Below, piece after piece: positions 58,474-64,000 of a stretch of DNA of 64,000 bases (position 1 is its first letter; every line of letters starts with the position of its first letter). The stretch covers positions 41,716,698-41,780,697 of the forward strand of contig NC_054879.1 in the NCBI RefSeq assembly GCF_018320785.1, read 5' to 3'. The position numbers and the translations under genes are program-made. The DNA comes from Cheilinus undulatus. Its lineage: Eukaryota; Chordata; Actinopteri; Labriformes; Labridae. The notes below the pieces were generated by a model, which ran no database searches, was not told the DNA's origin, and saw only the letters and a list, made by a program, of their open reading frames with translations.

Positions 58474-60150
58474 ATGCATTTGATATTTCTGGCCACTTTG
58501 CTCGTCAGCATCCTCTCGCCTTGGCTTCATCCATCACTAGCGTCATCCGGTACGTATTGCAATGGCTTGCTGAGTCTTTTGATCACTGTCATCTTATAAA
58601 TACAGGTTTCACTCTCTGTGTAGTGCTGAGATAAGATAGCACGATGTACTGCAGGTGTACGGCACTGCGTCCCCCCTCCCAAAAAAGCAGATAGGGAGTT
58701 ATTTGATTTGTTATGCGGCGTCTTCAGTGTGATGGTGCATGAGGCAGACTACAGCATCTCAGCACCTTTTGTTCAGACTATTAAATATACAGCTATTTTT
58801 AATGTATAAACAGCATAACTGAATCAACATTCAATAAGAGTGTGCCATTCAAGTGCATGTTATTGTGATGTGTGTGAGATTCATAATGAACTTAGCATTA
58901 TCTGTCTGCTGCAGAGTTTTCACTTTGGTATAAAGCATATCAAAAGTACCTCTCAAAGAAATGAAGCAATTTATATTCTGTAATCCATGTTAGCATAACT
59001 GCCTTATGTGGTTTACTACAGCATGTCGCCACTGTAATGTGTCAGGAAGAATAACAATGAAGCCGTGGCCACTTGCCTCAGCATTATGAATGTGTTTCAT
59101 GAATAAGGGATGACAGCTGGCTCCTCGTGTGGACCACTCAGGGTTTTCATGTCTGTGCATTTGGGATCCTCTCGCAGTTTCTCAAGGAGTCGAGGACAAG
59201 GTTGAGAGGGACGCAGTGCCGGCTCTGCTGAAGCAACAGGCAACTGCAGCACCTGCTCCAGACAACAGAACACAGCATGCGGTAGAGCATGTGATCACCT
59301 ACCCCTCACGGTTGATCTACTACCTGAATGAGGACTCGGAGAGTACCTACCATGACCTGGACACTCGCACCAAGACACAAGGCTCAGAAGGCCAGGTAAG
59401 CCAGCATCAAGGAGGGATGGATGATGTTGAGATTAGGGGAGAAGTTAGAACTGAGTTTTCTGCAAAAGTTTTACATTTATCATTAAATTGTTGTAAAAAG
59501 TTGTATTGTTTGTGCAAGATATTTCCTGTAAAATCTGTAAAAGTTTGCAGAATGAAAGCAGAGATTTGCAGTGTATAGAGATAATAATCCAAGGATGTGG
59601 CAAAGTTATGCATGAAACCCAGATTTAAGGCTCACTGAAGGTTTGAAGTACTGTAAATAAAATGTGACCATGAGGCTACTGCTGTGATTAGCAGCAGCAG
59701 CACTTGGTCACTTCACTAGCATGCATTGTGGTCAAATCCTCTTAAGTCTGAAGCCCATATAACATCTTGAGTTCAGCCATTACTCTATCTTAAATGTCAG
59801 ACAAAGCTTAGATACATCCAACACATTAGCTGATAAGTTTCATTATGGGAGAAAGCTGGACTGATGCCAGAGCGACCATGCTGAAGAAGCCTTTCTTCCA
59901 GTTTGCCCAGTGTAAATTACCATCTGCCATCCATCCACTACATCTGTTACTTGTGCTCAGTGCTGAGGATGGTGCTCAAAGTGGAGTCTGGAGGATTTTG
60001 TTGCCTGATAAAGGTTATTAGCTAGCTAATGCTTCCTTTAATCTGCAGTTACTACTCTTTTTCTCTCTTATAGGCAGTCCATCTCGCCCAGGCTAGTTTC
60101 CAGTTAGAGGCATTTGGAACAAGATTTGTTCTGGATCTAACACTGAACAA
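58474..60150 (+). CDS. adam23: ADAM23, first three coding exons only
   Basis: Membrane-anchored ADAM protein without protease activity, a neuronal adhesion partner of LGI1 and integrins. Exons seen: 58474-58549, 59178-59395 and 60074-60150, joined in phases 1 and 0; the last ends in phase 2 and the gene continues past the right edge. MHLIFLATLLVSILSPWLHP, then LASS, is a signal peptide. After a poorly conserved linker (with an NRT glycosylation site) comes the start of the propeptide: YPSRLIYYLNEDSESTYHDL (human LPSRLIYYINQDSESPYHVL) and AVHLAQASFQLEAFGTRFVL (human AVHLAQASFQIEAFGSKFIL). These two matches settle the identity. A neighbouring cmklr2 on the opposite strand fits the human gene order. 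Fish have two copies (a and b); which one this is cannot be told. Confidence 0.93.
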
Positions 60151-60677
60151 GTAAGTCGTTTTTTCTAAACTGCATTCATCATTTTAGCTTTAAAGATTGA
60201 TGTTGTGGCTAGTCAGCTCTGTCTTTATTGAAGGAATATTCTAGATGCAGGTCCCTCTGCAGTTAAACCTTTATGGGGCAAGACACCATGTATGATTACT
60301 TCCTTCATGGCCTCCCCCCCCAACTCTGTGTTACAGTAGAACCAGACAGATTTTTCTCAGCAAATCAGAAGAGATCATTCAACATCATGGAAAGTGACAT
60401 CACACCATCTGACCAATCAGCAATGTCAGAGCATCTCAAACTTCCTGTTTCCCTTAGAACTTGTAAAACGCAACTTTGCGTCTATTTTGGTCCCCCAAAA
60501 ATGGCTCTAACATACTAACTAACCATGATAACTTGATGAAACTTACATTCTAAAGGTAAATACAAATACTTAATGTCATGATAAGTTTTGTTTGCATAGG
60601 ATTTCTAGCAATTACTGCAATTTTAGGGTGAAAATCGAGGAACAGTATTTGGACATACGCCAATATAGGGGTGTTAA

Positions 60678-61156
60678 AGGTGCAGTGTGTAATATTTAGC
60701 CTAATAGCATTAAGCTGAACAAACTTGGTAAAATAAAGCAAAACATTTCTTAGACGGTCTATCTAAATAAGTGTTTGGTCATCTAAATTCAAAAATAGCT
60801 ATTTAAAAAAACCCAACTCAGAATTAACCTTTAATTCATACATAGGGATGCCGCCATCTTGGATTTTTACGTTTCTTTTTTTTTCTTTTTTTCTTTTTTC
60901 TTTTTTTATCAGTGAAAAAGTGAAAATACACAGAACAGTAACGAGAAAACACAACAAACATGCACACATACAAAGAAAGCAAAACCATGTTTCCATGGTA
61001 ACATAGAGGAAAAAAGGATAAATAAAGTTATTGTATTGTATTGTATTCACATTACAGATTCACATTAAATTCAACTGGTTGCCACAGTTTCCAGCAGAGA
61101 AATGCAATCTAGAACCCACTTCTAGATGTTGATATTCAGTTTTACACACTGCACCT
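60678..61156. mobile_element. TTAA-flanked MITE with AGGTGCAGTGTGTAA ends, 479 bp
   Basis: Left end AGGTGCAGTGTGTAATATT and right end TTTTACACACTGCACCT, bordered by TTAA on both sides (60674-60677, 61157-61160). Inside, at about 60871-61047, lies a T/C-rich run and then a stretch ending in TTGTATTGTATTGTATT, which looks like the 3' tail of a retroposed LINE fragment inserted into the MITE. In adam23 intron 3. Confidence 0.8.
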
Positions 61157-61356
61157 TTAAATATTTTTGTAAATATCTGAAAATGAGATATTTATCCAGA
61201 TTTGTCAGGTGAATGAGGCCTAAAGTAAGTGCTCAGAGGTATTTCTGACTAGAAATAAGATGGACTGATGTCCGAGTTTTTGCAAGTGTAGCTATTTGCT
61301 GTTTTGGCAAGTGCTTTTCCTCATTATCACAGCAATAAAGTTGAAGAATAGCATAT

Positions 61357-61515
61357 CAGTGCTGGTCTTGTACAGTCTTGATGGAAAATCCTGAGTCTGG
61401 CCAATCCGAGACCGAGACAAGACTGAGTAAAAATGCTTAAGAACAAGACTTTCCAAATGTGGTCTTGAGATCGGTCTTAAGACCAAGACAGTACTTGAGT
61501 ACTACAATACTATGA
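61357..61515. repeat. Probable interspersed repeat rich in GGTCTTGAGA / AAGACCAAGAC
   Basis: Repeated words GTCTTGTACAGTCTTGATGG, AATCCGAGACCGAGACAAGA, GGTCTTGAGATCGGTCTTAA and TTGAGTACTACAATACT. These phrases are familiar from fish interspersed repeats. Family not known. Confidence 0.4.
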
Positions 61516-64000
61516 CTAATTCATGGAAATTTTCAAGATAGTGATGGTTAAATAGGAGAAATTTTTGGTGAGCTTCATAACCTTATAACAGTTTTATTAT
61601 CCTTAAGTGGTCCATGCCAGTTATTATTTTTACTGTGAGCCTTGTTTATTATTTGTTGTTTTTTTTTTTTACATTTTCTAGTGGAATTATAAAGAAAAAT
61701 TAAAGGTGTGAATAGTGAAACATATGTTTGTTATTTTAGTCCGTTTTACAACAGTATTACAGTTTTATTTAACTTACTTGGCATAAATCAGTTTTGACTT
61801 TTATTGTGAGCCTCATCACTGCTAAAATTCCCTCAGTTAGTATTCATTACTTGTGATTATTATAGTTGTCCTGTTGAAATTATAAGATAAAACTGGTGGC
61901 GCAATGATTGCTTGTACAGGATTCTGAAGCTAGGGGGTCAGAAACTAAAGGTAACTCCACCATGTCTTGTAAAATTAATATTTTGTATTTAAATAATCTT
62001 TTAATTCAGTGCAATCAGTGCATTCATGCACTTATAAGACTTTATACGTGTAAATTTTCCATTTTGAGCATCTTATTATGCATTTTCTCTAGCTATAAAT
62101 GTGCAAGGAACCATATATTCTCACATAGTTGACCTTAATTTTTACCATAATAATGACAGAAATGTAAGTGACAAAACTAAAAAGTATGGGGATGTCCACC
62201 AATAATGTTCCAGGGCTTACATTTTGAATTTCCAAATATTTCAGTGTGTTCCCTATGAACTGAAACGGCATTAATGGCTGGCTACTTTGTATGAGTATGA
62301 TTTGAAATGTTTTATTGGGAGATAATGTCTATTTTCAAAGTTGTTGAGGCTCACCAAGCTTGCTACAAAAGTCTCTGCAGCTGATTTTCTTTATCTTGAA
62401 AAACTTGTCTAAACTTTAAGTTGGACTGAGTTCCTCTGGCAGCAGCATCTGTAGTCAAGGTCATGTTGACAGAGATGGCTGTAAATTGTAGAGCATCAGA
62501 ATCATTATTTATCTTGAGGTTAAAGAGAAACTGTGTAAATACAGTCCAAACGTTCATGCTGACACTCTCAGTGTGTGTTATAAATTCTGCAGCGAGCTGT
62601 AAAGAGACATTAAAGGGAAAGCACGTAAAGAAAGCTGTTATTTAAGGTTTTGTAATGCAGGCCTGCTAAGTGACGGAGACTGTACGATAGAATATGGGGA
62701 GGAGGTTTAACCAGAATGTAAGGGCCATGGAGAAAGATCCTCATGTTTCCTTGATAAAAAAAAAAAAACTGCAATATAACAAAGACTATTCTATGTTCCA
62801 TGTAAACAACATCTCTCAAACGTCCTCAGTGTGGGACATAAAAGTGTTATACAAGTGTAAATGTACTCATAGGATATCTATTTGTGCAAGACTATATGAG
62901 CAAGCACTGTGTCATAGCTGAAACTAAAACGGACAGCACTTGTGAATCACCAGTACTTTCTGTAGACGACTACAGTTTGTAAATGATATATACTAATTTA
63001 TATGATTAATGCAGTGTCAGTCGAAGATAATGTAATCAGGGAAACTGTAATTGCATACATCAGCTCTCTGGAAACAGAAGTGCTAAATGCAGTTTTCCTT
63101 CAGCTGCCAGACGACAAACAAGCTATTTAACAAAGATTTGTAAAACTTCAGTCTCCATTCTCAGCGAGGCTTAACTAGAGGCAGACAGTAAGGCATTGGT
63201 CAGTCAGATCACTGTCCCATATGGAGACATAAGGCCCCTGACACTCAATGATATTGATTTTCTTCCTTCACAAAGTAGCTGGTGTATGTATGTGAAGGCT
63301 TAATGTGCATGTGGACAAGGACTTTAAAATGCTAATCGAATCTCATGTTCCTTGATGTGATTTAAAGCTGTATTCTGTTATGATATAGTGTAATTTCATA
63401 TTGTCTGCACAGCTGAGTGCTGCTGGATTTATAGTGTGTGCTGAGACTCAGTCTATAGATAGCAGCTTTTTGGTCTAACAATGCAAGGAAATCCTCCAGA
63501 GAGGGACTGTCATAAATCACACGTATTATTTACTTCCTTTTATATTGCGCCAACCTTTGCCAAGTACTTTGAATACAAATGTCATCATTTTAGCAAGCAG
63601 AAAATTATGTTTCCTTGCAGAAGTATGAACATTATTTTAACGACAGTATCTATCTGCAGTAAATAATGTTTTCTACGTTATACAAAGGCAGATAATACAG
63701 GAGCACAATGATAATTTGTTGCTAGGACTATGCTTTTATTATTTTTTATGGAAGAGCTAGTGCTCATGAATCATGCTCTTGTCCAATGAAAAAAGTCACA
63801 CTTCCAAAAGACATCATGAATAACTCAGTCTTTTCACTCTATTCTATATCCAGTATGTTGATTGAGGTTTCTGTGGAAAAAAGCAGAGGTAAATTGTTGC
63901 CACACTTTTGTCTGCACAAGCACACGCATTAGTTGCACACAGATGGATGCAGGAGCATGCACTTCGCACAGCCTCACAGAGCAAAGACCCACATAGTCAC
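61516..64000 (+). other. adam23 intron 3, no exon seen
   Basis: AT-rich, with an A-run at 62756-62768. None of the open frames resembles the next propeptide segment of ADAM23, so the intron extends beyond the window. Confidence 0.5.

Overview
The window is vertebrate nuclear DNA, almost certainly from a ray-finned (teleost) fish. The genes have short, GT-AG-bounded exons. Gene-free DNA is packed with repeats typical of fish: Tc1-like elements with TA targets, hAT elements with 8-bp target duplications, short elements flanked by TTAA, tRNA-derived SINEs, and a repeat with a GGAT-rich tail. All exon models below were built by eye from splice signals and comparison with remembered human proteins; reading frame is kept across every junction.

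Layout, left to right. 958-2623 (+) is the 3' end of slc15a1 (PEPT1, the intestinal di/tripeptide transporter). 7082-23776 (+) is a complete stk24 (MST3, a GCK-III kinase) in ten coding exons behind a promoter with a perfect cAMP-response palindrome. 23777-30240 is a convergent intergenic region with transposons and a 58-bp minisatellite. 30245-39560 (-) is ino80d, a subunit of the INO80 chromatin remodeller, with nine coding exons, a 2.4-kb 3' UTR and a non-coding first exon. 40481-47589 (-) is ndufs1, the 75-kDa iron-sulfur subunit of mitochondrial complex I, in 18 coding exons. 49606-50685 (-) is a single-exon chemerin-receptor-like GPCR, best called cmklr2 (gpr1). 58474-60150 (+) is the 5' end of adam23, which runs off the right edge.

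The genes do not form a pathway; they are a conserved neighbourhood. slc15a1-stk24 are neighbours in human 13q32, while ino80d-ndufs1-gpr1-adam23 are neighbours in human 2q33, in the same relative order and orientation. The window therefore spans a junction of two blocks that are separate in human, between about 23.8 and 30.2 kb. EEF1B2 and ZDBF2, which lie in the human 2q33 block, were not seen here.

I found no convincing novel gene system. The most unusual structures are a 125-bp, about 92% matched fold-back palindrome inside a larger inverted-repeat element (21.6-21.9 kb), the AGCTA-rich minisatellite with a three-unit higher-order pattern (29.1-29.6 kb), a repeat pair that shows the filled and empty site of a hAT insertion, and a worn hAT transposase tail inside the last ndufs1 intron.
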